A DNA stretch of 23,054 nucleotides, from positions 1-23,054 of the forward strand of contig CAVIKF010000020.1 in NCBI GenBank assembly GCA_963643505.1. Direction: 5' to 3'. The DNA comes from CAVEFW01 sp963643505. GTDB lineage: Bacteria > Actinomycetota > Coriobacteriia > Coriobacteriales > Eggerthellaceae. Shown piece by piece: positions 15,836 through 23,054 of the stretch; the stretch's first letter is position 1, and each line of letters starts with the position of its first letter. Below the pieces are notes generated by a model. That model had not been told where the DNA came from, did no database searches, and worked only from the letters and a program-made list of their open reading frames with translations. The translations under genes were made by a program, and so were the position numbers.

Positions 15836-15886
15836 GGGACTGCGGCGGAAACCCTGGATTTGATCAGAGATTTCCACCGCAGTCCC
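15836..15886. terminator. Bidirectional hairpin between convergent giant genes
   Basis: GGGACTGCGGCGGAAA (15836-15851) pairs with TTTCCACCGCAGTCCC (15871-15886) over 16 bp with one mismatch, around a 19-nt loop. It begins 9 nt after the plus-strand stop and lies 27 nt beyond the minus-strand stop. No long T run follows on the plus strand; the minus-strand side is followed by a T-richer stretch. A shared terminator is the simplest reading. Confidence 0.8.
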
Positions 15887-15913
15887 GCGCGGCAATGTCT
15901 AAACCCTCAAGCG

Positions 15914-18900
15914 TTAACTTTCCCAACCATGGTGAAGAACATATTGGATGCGGAAGGCGTCTTGCGCATCCACACATCCATCAGGCTTGCCATTTTCGCC
16001 TGTCACATCTGCCGCTGTACAGTACGCATCGTAAGCATCAAGGTCCACGTAGCTGTTACGAGTCGCGATGTCATAGGCAATTTGAGCATCCACGATGTCA
16101 ATGATTCCGTTACCGTTCACATCACCCAAATGGGTCTTGCAATCAGCACAGGTCATGCCATCGAATTTATGACCCGTGGCAGGAATTTTCTCAGACACCG
16201 CTTTCACAACAAGCGGGGTTGTGCCGCTGATAACAGCAGTAGCTTTGTATACGTATTCCCCGCACTCAAAACAGGTGGCTGCTCTCTTTTCTTGCTTTTC
16301 CACCGTGCATATCTCTGTATGCTTGTGGGTTGCATCTCTTGCGCACGTCCAAATAGCGACCGCGGACTTGTAATCTACGTCAAAGAAAACTACCGGTGTT
16401 AACCACTCATGTGTGAGTTGGGCAATCTCGCGCGTTTCCACATGCGTAGAGTCATTTGCACAAACGCGGCGCTCCGAACCAGCCGCATCACAAGTGGCTT
16501 CCTTTACCGTCTCCCACTCGCCCCACGAATGCCCAGTCGCCTCAACAACAACACCTTCTTGAACCTCCCCGCATAGCTTACAAGTAAGCTTCTTTTCGCC
16601 AGGTTCTGTACAGGTTGGCTCTTTGGTAATTACGCCATCGTCCCATGCGTGTTCGCCTTTGCATGCAACAACAAGCTCTCTGTTGTCGTCTGCCCAGCTA
16701 TAGTTGGTAATGGCAGGGTCTTCGCCGTCGTAATGTGTTGCAACTGCCGTTTCAGAATCAACGTAGAAAAGATTATCCACGGAAACACCAGAAGCAAATG
16801 TAAGCCCCGTTGGAACACTTGTAAGTGCCGGGCAATTCGCAAACATGGAACTCATGTCTGTTACGGCAGACACATCCAAGCCCGTAATGTCAGCGCTTGC
16901 AAGGAACGTGCAACCGTCAAACATATGTGCGCAGGTTTGCGCAGAAACGCCATCTGCAACCTTGACTGCCGTGATGGTCTCGCGCTGGTAGTACCACGGA
17001 ACCTCTTCCGCTTCTGACCAGGCTTTAAGTATGCCGGTGCCGCTGCTCCCCAAAGGCCTTATCGTAAGAAGGCCGCTATCGTCTATCCTCCATTCGCAGC
17101 TTTTGCTTTGCGCCCAACCAGGCGTTACCGATATTGTTCTATAGGTCATAGCACCCGTGTCTCTGCTTGCGTTAGCGGAAAGCATTTCGTCAGTTGTTTC
17201 ATAGTTTGTGCCAGATGACGCCCTCCAAGAAGAGCTGCGCAGAGCGGACCTCTGTAAATCCAGACCTGCAGGTAAGGCAAGTTTTGCGATTGAATAACAG
17301 ATTTCAAACATGTATTCCGTATTTGGATTTGCGGAAATGTCAAGTTCAGAAAGGTCAGCAGATTCAAGGTTTTCGCACGCAAAAAACATCCCTTCCATAT
17401 TTGTGACAGCAGATGTGTCCAGGCCAGAAAGGTTTGCATGTTTAAGGTTTTTACACCCGAAAAACATGTATGCACATGATGTGGCCTTGACGCCTTCTTC
17501 AACCACTACTGACTTTATGGATAAATCACTATACCAAGGTGAGGTTTCGTAATCAACGTTCCAATCTGGCAGCACGCCAGAGTTCCTGCCATCAAGGGGG
17601 CGAATGGTAAGCTTGCCGTCGCCGTCAACTTTCCATTCGCATGTACCGTACTTGGTCCAGCCAGTGGTGAAATAGCCAGGGCCTTCTTCCCCGCCATCAA
17701 TTTTGGCCATCGTGGCATCTGTGGTGTGTGAAACATACGTGGTGCCGTTTTCGCCTTTAATGGCGGTGCAGCCTTCAAACATGCGGGATGAAACGGTTGT
17801 CTCTGATACCTTAAAAGCAGAAGACGCATAGATTGTCTCAAGGCTTGAACAGTTGAAGAACATGTAGCCCATATTTGATACAGAAGATAAACCTACGTCA
17901 GTCAAATCAACGGTGACAAGGCTTGTGCAACCTTGGAACAGGTAAGGCGCATAAACAAGTCTAGAAGCATCGATGCCCGCCAAATAAGCATGCTCTAAGC
18001 TCGTGCAGCCATTAAACATGTTCCACATAGTTGTTACAGAAGAAGTATCAAGGCCCATCAGATCAATGGAAGTCAGACTTGTGCAGCCATAAAACATGGA
18101 AGCCATGTCGGTAACAGCGCTTGTGTCAAGGCCAGATAGATCAACGCTTACAAGGTTTGTGCAAGCTTCAAACATGTATAAGCACGTTTGAGCAGAAACT
18201 CCCTGTTCAATCAACACAGACTTTATGGATTCGCGTGAAGAATACCAAGGCACCTCTTCAATCTTGCTCCACTTATCAAGCATGCCGGTTGCTGCGCCAT
18301 TTACGGGGCGCACGGTCAACTGGCCAGCTTGAGCGTCAATTCTCCATTCGCAAGTACCGTATTTGGTCCATCCATAAGTGAAATAGCCAGGGGCTTCTTC
18401 CCCACCATCTATTTTTGCCATGGTGGCATCTGTAACACTCGAAACATACGTAGTACCGCTGCCACCTTTAATGGCGGTGCAGTCTTCAAACATGCGGGGC
18501 GCAACGGTAGTTTCTGCCACCTTAAAAACAGGCGAAGCGTAGATTGTTACCAGGTTCTTGCAATTCATGAACATGCCACTCATGTTTGCCACAGAAGACG
18601 TGTCTATGTCTGAAAGGTCAACGCTTGTAAGGCTTGTGCAATCGCGAAACATGAGGTTCATATTGGTAACTTTGGAAGTGTCAATGCCGGCAAGATCAAT
18701 CGACGTTAAACTCGCACACCCATAAAACATGTTGTTCATACTTACAACGGCTTGTGTGTTAAGGCCGACGAGGCTGATAGAAGCCAAACTTTCGCACCCT
18801 GAGAACATGTAACTCATATCGGTAACCGCGGAGGTGTCAAGCCCAGATATGTCGCCGCGTAGAAGATTTTTGCAAGCTTCAAACATAGACCTGCATGTTT

Positions 18901-21796
18901 GAGCAGAAACGCCAGGCTCAATTACTACAAACTTTATTAAGTCACGCGAAGAATACCAAGGCACGTCTTCAACCTTGCTCCATGTATCAAGCATGCCAGT
19001 GTCTCTGCCATTTATTGGACGCACGGTTAGCAGGCCGATTCCAGTATCAATATTCCACTCGCAGGTACCAGATTGCGTCCAGCCTTCCGGCAAAACTACT
19101 GCTTTGTAGCTCATTGCATCTGCGTCTCTGTTTGCGTTGGCGATAAGCATAGAAGCGGTGGTGGCGTACAAAGTACCTGTTGGATCTATCCATTGAGCAT
19201 CGCGCAGACCCGCGTTGGAAAAACCTATTCCTGCAGGTAGGGTGAGTGTTTCAAGCTTTGAGCAACCGCTTAGCATGTCGGTCGCGTTTTCTACCTTGGA
19301 CAAATCAATGCACGACAAGTCAAGCGTCGTCAAACCAGAACAGTCGCGAAGCATTCCTTGCATGTCTGTTACCGCAGATGTTTTGAGACACGAGAGGTCA
19401 ATTGCTCCGAGGCTTGAACATCCGTCAAACATAGAGCTCGTACTGGTTACGGAAGACGTGCCGATGCTGTCAAAATCTACTGATGTCAAGTTTGAACAGC
19501 CGCTAAACATGCTGCTCATGTCTGTTACGGAAGACACATCCAAGCCCGCGATGTCGGCCATGGCAAGGTTTGTGCAACCATCAAACATGTTTGCGCAGGT
19601 CTGAGCGGATACACCGGCTGCCACCTTGACCGCCGTGATGGTCTCGCGCTGGTAGTACCACGGGACCTCTTCCGCCTCTGTCCATGCTTTAAGCGTGCCC
19701 GTGCCGCTGCTGCCCAAAGGTCTTACCGTAAGAAGGCCGCTGTCGTCTATTCTCCATTCGCAACTTCCCGCTTGCGCCCAACCAGGTGTTACCGCTATTG
19801 TTCTATACGTCATGGCGTCAGATTCCCTGCTAGCGTTAGCGGCAATCATCTCAGTTGTCGTGGCGTAATTCACACCCGATGAAGTCCTCCAAGAGGAGTC
19901 AAACAGACCAGACCTCTGCAAATCCATCCCCGCAGGTAAGGTAAGCTTTGTGATTGAAGGGCACTTTTCGAATAAATACCTCATATCTGTAGAAGCACTT
20001 GTGTTGAGCCCGGATAGGTCAACGCTTGTAAGATTTTCGCAAGCCTCAAACATACCTGCGCACGTTTGGGCAAAAACGCCAGGCTCAATTACTACAGACG
20101 TTATGGATCCACGCAAAGAATCCCAAGGCGCATTTAAGGTACCGCTCCACGCATCAAGCGTGCCGGTGCCGGTAGTGCCAAATGGGCGCACGGTAAGTTT
20201 GCCGGCAGAATCAATGCGCCACTCGCAGGTACCGTATTGCGTCCAATCACTTGTGAAGTAGCCTGGGCTTTCTTCCCCACCGTCAATTTTGGCCATGGCA
20301 GCGTCTATCTTCGCTTCGTCAAACACCGTGCCGCTTCCGCCTTTAAGGGAAACGCAATCTTGGAACATGCGAGTTGAGGCGGCGCCCTCTGTTACTTTGA
20401 AGGAAGAAGATGCATAGATGGTCTCAAGGTTCACGCAATTAAAGAACATCAAGCTCATGTCGGTAACCGAAGATGTATCTATGTGAGACAAGTCAGCGCT
20501 GGTCATGCTTATGCAAATGTGGAACAGGTATTTCATGTTGGTAACGTTAGAGGTATCCATGCCAGCAAGGTCGGCAGACGTCAAACTTGTACAACCAGCA
20601 AACATCTTGCTCATATTTGTAACGGCAGAGGTATCAAGACCAGAGAGGTCAACACTTTCAAGATCTATACAGGCTTCAAACATGCTTGCGCACGTTTGAG
20701 CGCAAACACCCTGCTCAAATACTACGGACGTTATGGATTCGCGCAAAGAATCCCAAGGTACCCCGAAGGATTCTTCCCACATATCAAGCACGCCGATGCC
20801 GGTGCTACCCAATGGGCGCACGGTAAGTTTGCCGGCAGAATCAATGCGCCACTCACAGGTACCGCATTTAGTCCAACCACTGGTGAAATAGCCGGGGTTT
20901 TCTTCCCCACCGTCAATCTTGGCCATTCTGGCATCCCACGAGTTCCTTGGGTTATATACCGTACCGCTTCCACCTTTAAGTGAGGCACAGCAGTCAAACA
21001 TACGGGAAGAATTGGCTGTTTCCGCAATTTTAAAAGAAGGAGAGGCATAGATTGTCTCAAGGCTTAAGCAGTTGAAAAACATTAAGGTTGTATCTGTCAC
21101 AGAAGAGGTGTCTATACCAGAAAAGTCGACGACGGTAAGGCTTGTGCACCCGTGGAACATATAATGCATAGCAGCAACGTTAGAGGTATCAATAGCAGCG
21201 AAATCAACCGAAATTAAACTTGTGCAGTCGCAAAACATTTTGTACATGATTGTGACGTTAGATGTGTCAAGGCCAACGAGATCGATGGAAGTCAAGCTCG
21301 TGCATCCATCGAACATGCCATACATGCTTGTTACGGCCGAAGTATCAAGGCCTGATAAGTCAACAGAAACAAGATTCGTACAATTTGCAAACATGGTCAA
21401 ACATGTTTGGGCGCAAACGCCTGGCTCAATTACCACTGACGTTATTGAATCGCGTGATAAATACCAGGGCACGCCTTCGTTCCCACTCCACGTATCAAGC
21501 GTGCCTGTTTTGCCTTCTCCCGCACCGCCTAACGGGCGCACGGTAAGTTGGTCTTTTTCGTCAATTCGCCACTCGCAGGAACCGTTTTTATTCCAGCCCT
21601 CGGTGAGCGTGGCATCGGTAGAGGGAGTTTCTAGTGCACTCAAAGTGCTCAAAGCGCTCAATGGCCCAGTTTGAGCTTCTTCGGCTTCTCCAGGTAAATT
21701 TGTAGCAACTGCATGGATGGGCAAAAGCCCTGTGACCAAAACAACCGATAAAAACGCGCTCGAAACCTTGCGTGCAACAGAAACCGTGCGCCTCAT
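15914..21796 (-). CDS. BspA-type leucine-rich-repeat surface protein with Cys-pair tail and dockerin-like domain
   Basis: This 1960-residue secreted protein begins with a Sec signal peptide (MRRTVSVARKVSSAFLSVVL, cleavage probably after HAVA). Eight modules follow, starting near residues 73, 312, 522, 677, 910, 1147, 1384 and 1564. Each has a CEWRID/LTVRP header, an AQTC..MF..C link and BspA/DUF285-type repeats of about 24 residues (VDLSGLDTSAVT, MFxxCxSL). Residues about 1710-1880 hold Cys-x-x-Cys repeats ending in ATGH. The last 70 residues look like a dockerin: loop 1 is DVNGNGIIDIVD; loop 2 is enlarged (DVTGENGKPDG, then CVDAQD). No LPXTG motif is seen, so attachment may be through the dockerin. 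ATG 21796 is chosen for the GGGGGG upstream and the signal peptide. Family members bind host matrix or other cells; the ligand here is unknown. Confidence 0.9.
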   Translation of the reverse strand: MRRTVSVARKVSSAFLSVVLVTGLLPIHAVATNLPGEAEEAQTGPLSALSTLSALETPSTDATLTEGWNKNGSCEWRIDEKDQLTVRPLGGAGEGKTGTLDTWSGNEGVPWYLSRDSITSVVIEPGVCAQTCLTMFANCTNLVSVDLSGLDTSAVTSMYGMFDGCTSLTSIDLVGLDTSNVTIMYKMFCDCTSLISVDFAAIDTSNVAAMHYMFHGCTSLTVVDFSGIDTSSVTDTTLMFFNCLSLETIYASPSFKIAETANSSRMFDCCASLKGGSGTVYNPRNSWDARMAKIDGGEENPGYFTSGWTKCGTCEWRIDSAGKLTVRPLGSTGIGVLDMWEESFGVPWDSLRESITSVVFEQGVCAQTCASMFEACIDLESVDLSGLDTSAVTNMSKMFAGCTSLTSADLAGMDTSNVTNMKYLFHICISMTSADLSHIDTSSVTDMSLMFFNCVNLETIYASSSFKVTEGAASTRMFQDCVSLKGGSGTVFDEAKIDAAMAKIDGGEESPGYFTSDWTQYGTCEWRIDSAGKLTVRPFGTTGTGTLDAWSGTLNAPWDSLRGSITSVVIEPGVFAQTCAGMFEACENLTSVDLSGLNTSASTDMRYLFEKCPSITKLTLPAGMDLQRSGLFDSSWRTSSGVNYATTTEMIAANASRESDAMTYRTIAVTPGWAQAGSCEWRIDDSGLLTVRPLGSSGTGTLKAWTEAEEVPWYYQRETITAVKVAAGVSAQTCANMFDGCTNLAMADIAGLDVSSVTDMSSMFSGCSNLTSVDFDSIGTSSVTSTSSMFDGCSSLGAIDLSCLKTSAVTDMQGMLRDCSGLTTLDLSCIDLSKVENATDMLSGCSKLETLTLPAGIGFSNAGLRDAQWIDPTGTLYATTASMLIANANRDADAMSYKAVVLPEGWTQSGTCEWNIDTGIGLLTVRPINGRDTGMLDTWSKVEDVPWYSSRDLIKFVVIEPGVSAQTCRSMFEACKNLLRGDISGLDTSAVTDMSYMFSGCESLASISLVGLNTQAVVSMNNMFYGCASLTSIDLAGIDTSKVTNMNLMFRDCTSLTSVDLSDIDTSSVANMSGMFMNCKNLVTIYASPVFKVAETTVAPRMFEDCTAIKGGSGTTYVSSVTDATMAKIDGGEEAPGYFTYGWTKYGTCEWRIDAQAGQLTVRPVNGAATGMLDKWSKIEEVPWYSSRESIKSVLIEQGVSAQTCLYMFEACTNLVSVDLSGLDTSAVTDMASMFYGCTSLTSIDLMGLDTSSVTTMWNMFNGCTSLEHAYLAGIDASRLVYAPYLFQGCTSLVTVDLTDVGLSSVSNMGYMFFNCSSLETIYASSAFKVSETTVSSRMFEGCTAIKGENGTTYVSHTTDATMAKIDGGEEGPGYFTTGWTKYGTCEWKVDGDGKLTIRPLDGRNSGVLPDWNVDYETSPWYSDLSIKSVVVEEGVKATSCAYMFFGCKNLKHANLSGLDTSAVTNMEGMFFACENLESADLSELDISANPNTEYMFEICYSIAKLALPAGLDLQRSALRSSSWRASSGTNYETTDEMLSANASRDTGAMTYRTISVTPGWAQSKSCEWRIDDSGLLTIRPLGSSGTGILKAWSEAEEVPWYYQRETITAVKVADGVSAQTCAHMFDGCTFLASADITGLDVSAVTDMSSMFANCPALTSVPTGLTFASGVSVDNLFYVDSETAVATHYDGEDPAITNYSWADDNRELVVACKGEHAWDDGVITKEPTCTEPGEKKLTCKLCGEVQEGVVVEATGHSWGEWETVKEATCDAAGSERRVCANDSTHVETREIAQLTHEWLTPVVFFDVDYKSAVAIWTCARDATHKHTEICTVEKQEKRAATCFECGEYVYKATAVISGTTPLVVKAVSEKIPATGHKFDGMTCADCKTHLGDVNGNGIIDIVDAQIAYDIATRNSYVDLDAYDAYCTAADVTGENGKPDGCVDAQDAFRIQYVLHHGWES
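16825..17310 (-). repeat. Repeat block B in the BspA-like gene (module 7 end to module 8)
   Basis: About 485 bp closely matching 19490-19975. The best-conserved part, about 16975-17105, encodes PWYYQRETITAVKVA and the header, with the same residues at nearly every position. Boundaries are approximate. Confidence 0.75.
19490..19975 (-). repeat. Repeat block A in the BspA-like gene (module 3 end to module 4)
   Basis: Partner of 16825-17310. Both encode DLQRS, SANASR or AANASR, AMTYRTI, the header with RIDDSGLLT, and DMSSMF. About 2.66 kb of other modules lies between the two. They are direct repeats that could recombine and delete or add modules. Confidence 0.75.
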
Positions 21797-21818
21797 ACGT
21801 CCCCCCTTGTGCCAATAA

Positions 21819-21836
21819 GTTTTATCTAGATAAAAC
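21819..21836. promoter_or_regulatory. Perfect 18-bp palindrome upstream of the BspA-like gene
   Basis: GTTTTATCTAGATAAAAC is an exact palindrome ending 22 nt before the ATG at 21796. On the minus strand it contains TATCTA and TAGATA, possible -10 boxes, downstream of TTGCAA at 21848-21853 (spacers 15 and 19, both off-optimum). A regulator binding here would block or guide the promoter. A 5'-mRNA hairpin is the alternative. Confidence 0.5.
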
Positions 21837-22061
21837 CATCTTCTTTCTTGCAATCATCAGCCCTGTAGCCGTCAGTCGCCACCCAAGCGACTAATTTGAT
21901 CCTACAATTGCACAGAAGTTTACCGTGAATATCACGCACGGGGGGGTAAGTCGTGACGCTTATCAAGGCATTAGCCCCTTAAGTTAACCCTTATGTATCC
22001 TTTAGTCTGGACAAAAGCGCGCTCGTCGTCTCCGCCGCCATTTCAAGCGCCGTAGTTTTCA
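21837..22061. other. Spacer between the BspA-like gene and the transposase remnant
   Basis: About 225 bases with no gene seen. It carries the upstream part of the BspA-like promoter region and a G-run (about 21942-21948). The part from about 22000 may belong to the lost 5' end of the insertion sequence, but no transposase-like translation was found before 22062. Confidence 0.4.
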
Positions 22062-23010
22062 AAGCAAAGGAGTGTTGAGACCTTTGGTTACGTCGATGAG
22101 CTGGCGAAAGAGTTCGACGACCCCGTTGCGCATTTCACTGAGGTTGTGGCGGCAATGGACGCAGAAAGGCTTGCCGGCGAAGGCCCGCAGACCATCACCA
22201 TCCACCCCAACCAAAAAGCCGAAAGGAGAACCGACGGCAGAAAATGCGTAGGGGACGCGGTTCCTATGGACTACTACAACGCCCTTGGCATCGAAAGCGC
22301 CCTGCGCTCCAACATGCGCGGGCGCAGCTGCGCCTTCGACATAAACGCACTTCTGCGCCTTTTGGTCATGGAGCGCTTGCTGGCCCCTGGTTCCAAGCAC
22401 GCCTCCTCAAGGCGCGCCGACAGGCACTTTTACAAGGCTGCTTTCAAAGAGCACGACGTCTATCGGGGTCTAAGCGAAATCGCTCGAATGTCAGACGCCG
22501 TGGTCTCCAAAATGAACTCCTCTATAGCCGCGTCCGGCATACGGGATCTTTCTTGCGGCTATTACGACTGCACCAACTACTACTGACACAAACACCGGAG
22601 AAGTCCTGGACAATCCCTGCGCCCCCGAGCTTGACACGGAGGCCATACAAGCCGACGCCGCCTGCGACGGCTACTACTGCATCATCACCTCAGAGACCGG
22701 CTGGCAACCTCAGAAGGTAGTTGATACCTATCGCGAGCTGTGGCGAATCGAGGAGAGCTTTAAGGTCACAAAGTCTTATTTGCGTGCCCGCCCGGTGTAC
22801 GCATGGACACCCGAACACATAAAGGCGCACTTCCTCACGTGCTATATCGCGCTTGTCATCGAGCGGATTATCGAACATGCCCTTGGGCATAGACACCCGG
22901 CTAAAGAAATCCTAGACGACATGAGAGCCCAAGAGTATATACACGCCGAAGGGGAATGGTGGCTTTCAAGCCCTCGGGGAAAGCTTACCGATGAGGTAAG
23001 GGGACGCTGA
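22062..23010 (+). pseudogene. IS1634-type transposase remnant (5' truncated, internal deletion, frameshift)
   Basis: Fragment 1 (22062-22586) reads KQRSVETFGYVDELAKEF through DINALLRLLVMERLLAPGSK and DVYRGLSEIARMSDAVV to the family motif YYDCTNYY, then a stop. Fragment 2 (22588-23010), in the +1 frame, reads ELDTEAIQADAACDGYYCII, DTYRELWRIEESFKVTKS and ARPVYAWTPEHIKAHFLTC to a stop at 23008-23010. In complete members a long stretch including catalytic residues lies between these motifs; here it is absent. The N-terminus is also missing, and an in-frame stop lies at 22053-22055. The element can no longer move by itself. No terminal inverted repeats could be defined. The nearby surface genes make it a plausible relic of past rearrangement. 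Confidence 0.88.
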
Positions 23011-23054
23011 CAAAAATCCGTACCAAAACGGTTTCGGAAGGGAGTCAGGATGTA

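Noticed and set aside
16649..21674. Many plus-strand frames opposite the BspA-like gene
   Set aside because: They repeat with the module period because they mirror the repeats; no independent coding signs.
15914..21796. CRISPR-like regular repeats
   Set aside because: The periodicity is protein-coding (modules of about 155-240 residues and repeats of about 24 residues) with no conserved DNA repeat-spacer pattern.
23038..23054. Possible new gene start (AAGGGAG then ATG at 23050-23052)
   Set aside because: Only five bases of reading frame remain in the window; this could equally be the end of the insertion sequence.

Overview
The window most likely comes from a gut- or mucosa-associated actinobacterium of the class Coriobacteriia. 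This is inferred, not proven. It rests on moderate GC with GC-rich R-M genes, an LAATGD-type sorting signal followed by a hydrophobic stretch and Arg-Arg, large BspA-type surface proteins with Cys-pair tails, a 7-TM protein of unknown family, and an IS1634-type transposase remnant. No rRNA, tRNA or CRISPR array was seen.

Positions 1-8500 hold a Type I restriction-modification locus on the minus strand. In transcription order it runs: a ribbon-helix-helix protein, hsdR, hsdM, a RhuM-family gene, a 30-codon micro-ORF copying the HsdM tail, the 5' half of hsdS, an inverted 3' half of hsdS on the plus strand, a tyrosine recombinase, and the start of a second hsdS that leaves the window. The inverted half is bounded by exact 17-bp inverted repeats (1312-1328 and 1976-1992). 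Flipping the segment would rebuild a two-TRD HsdS of about 400 residues. In the orientation sequenced here only a 180-residue half-subunit is encoded. In the flipped orientation the HsdS stop codon is lost and the frame runs without interruption into the recombinase, predicting a 737-residue HsdS-recombinase fusion. The genes are tightly coupled: 11-nt, 8-nt and 4-nt overlaps, and a 9-nt gap between hsdR and hsdM.

Positions 8500-10870 hold a 7-TM membrane protein with a C-terminal ectodomain, a decayed fragment that joins a macrodomain to a Sir2-like segment, and a cytoplasmic transglutaminase-like protein, all on the minus strand. The last is preceded by two tandem 24-bp direct repeats.

Positions 10870-21860 hold two convergent giant genes for exported proteins. 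The plus-strand gene (1652 aa) has a twin-arginine signal and an LAATGD sortase signal. The minus-strand gene (1960 aa) has a Sec signal, eight BspA/DUF285-type modules, Cys-pair repeats and a C-terminal dockerin-like domain. A strong 16-bp hairpin lies between their stop codons. An 18-bp perfect palindrome sits just upstream of the BspA-like gene.

Positions 22062-23010 carry an IS1634-type transposase remnant with an internal deletion and frameshift. Overall, the window combines a switchable defence locus with variable cell-surface genes.
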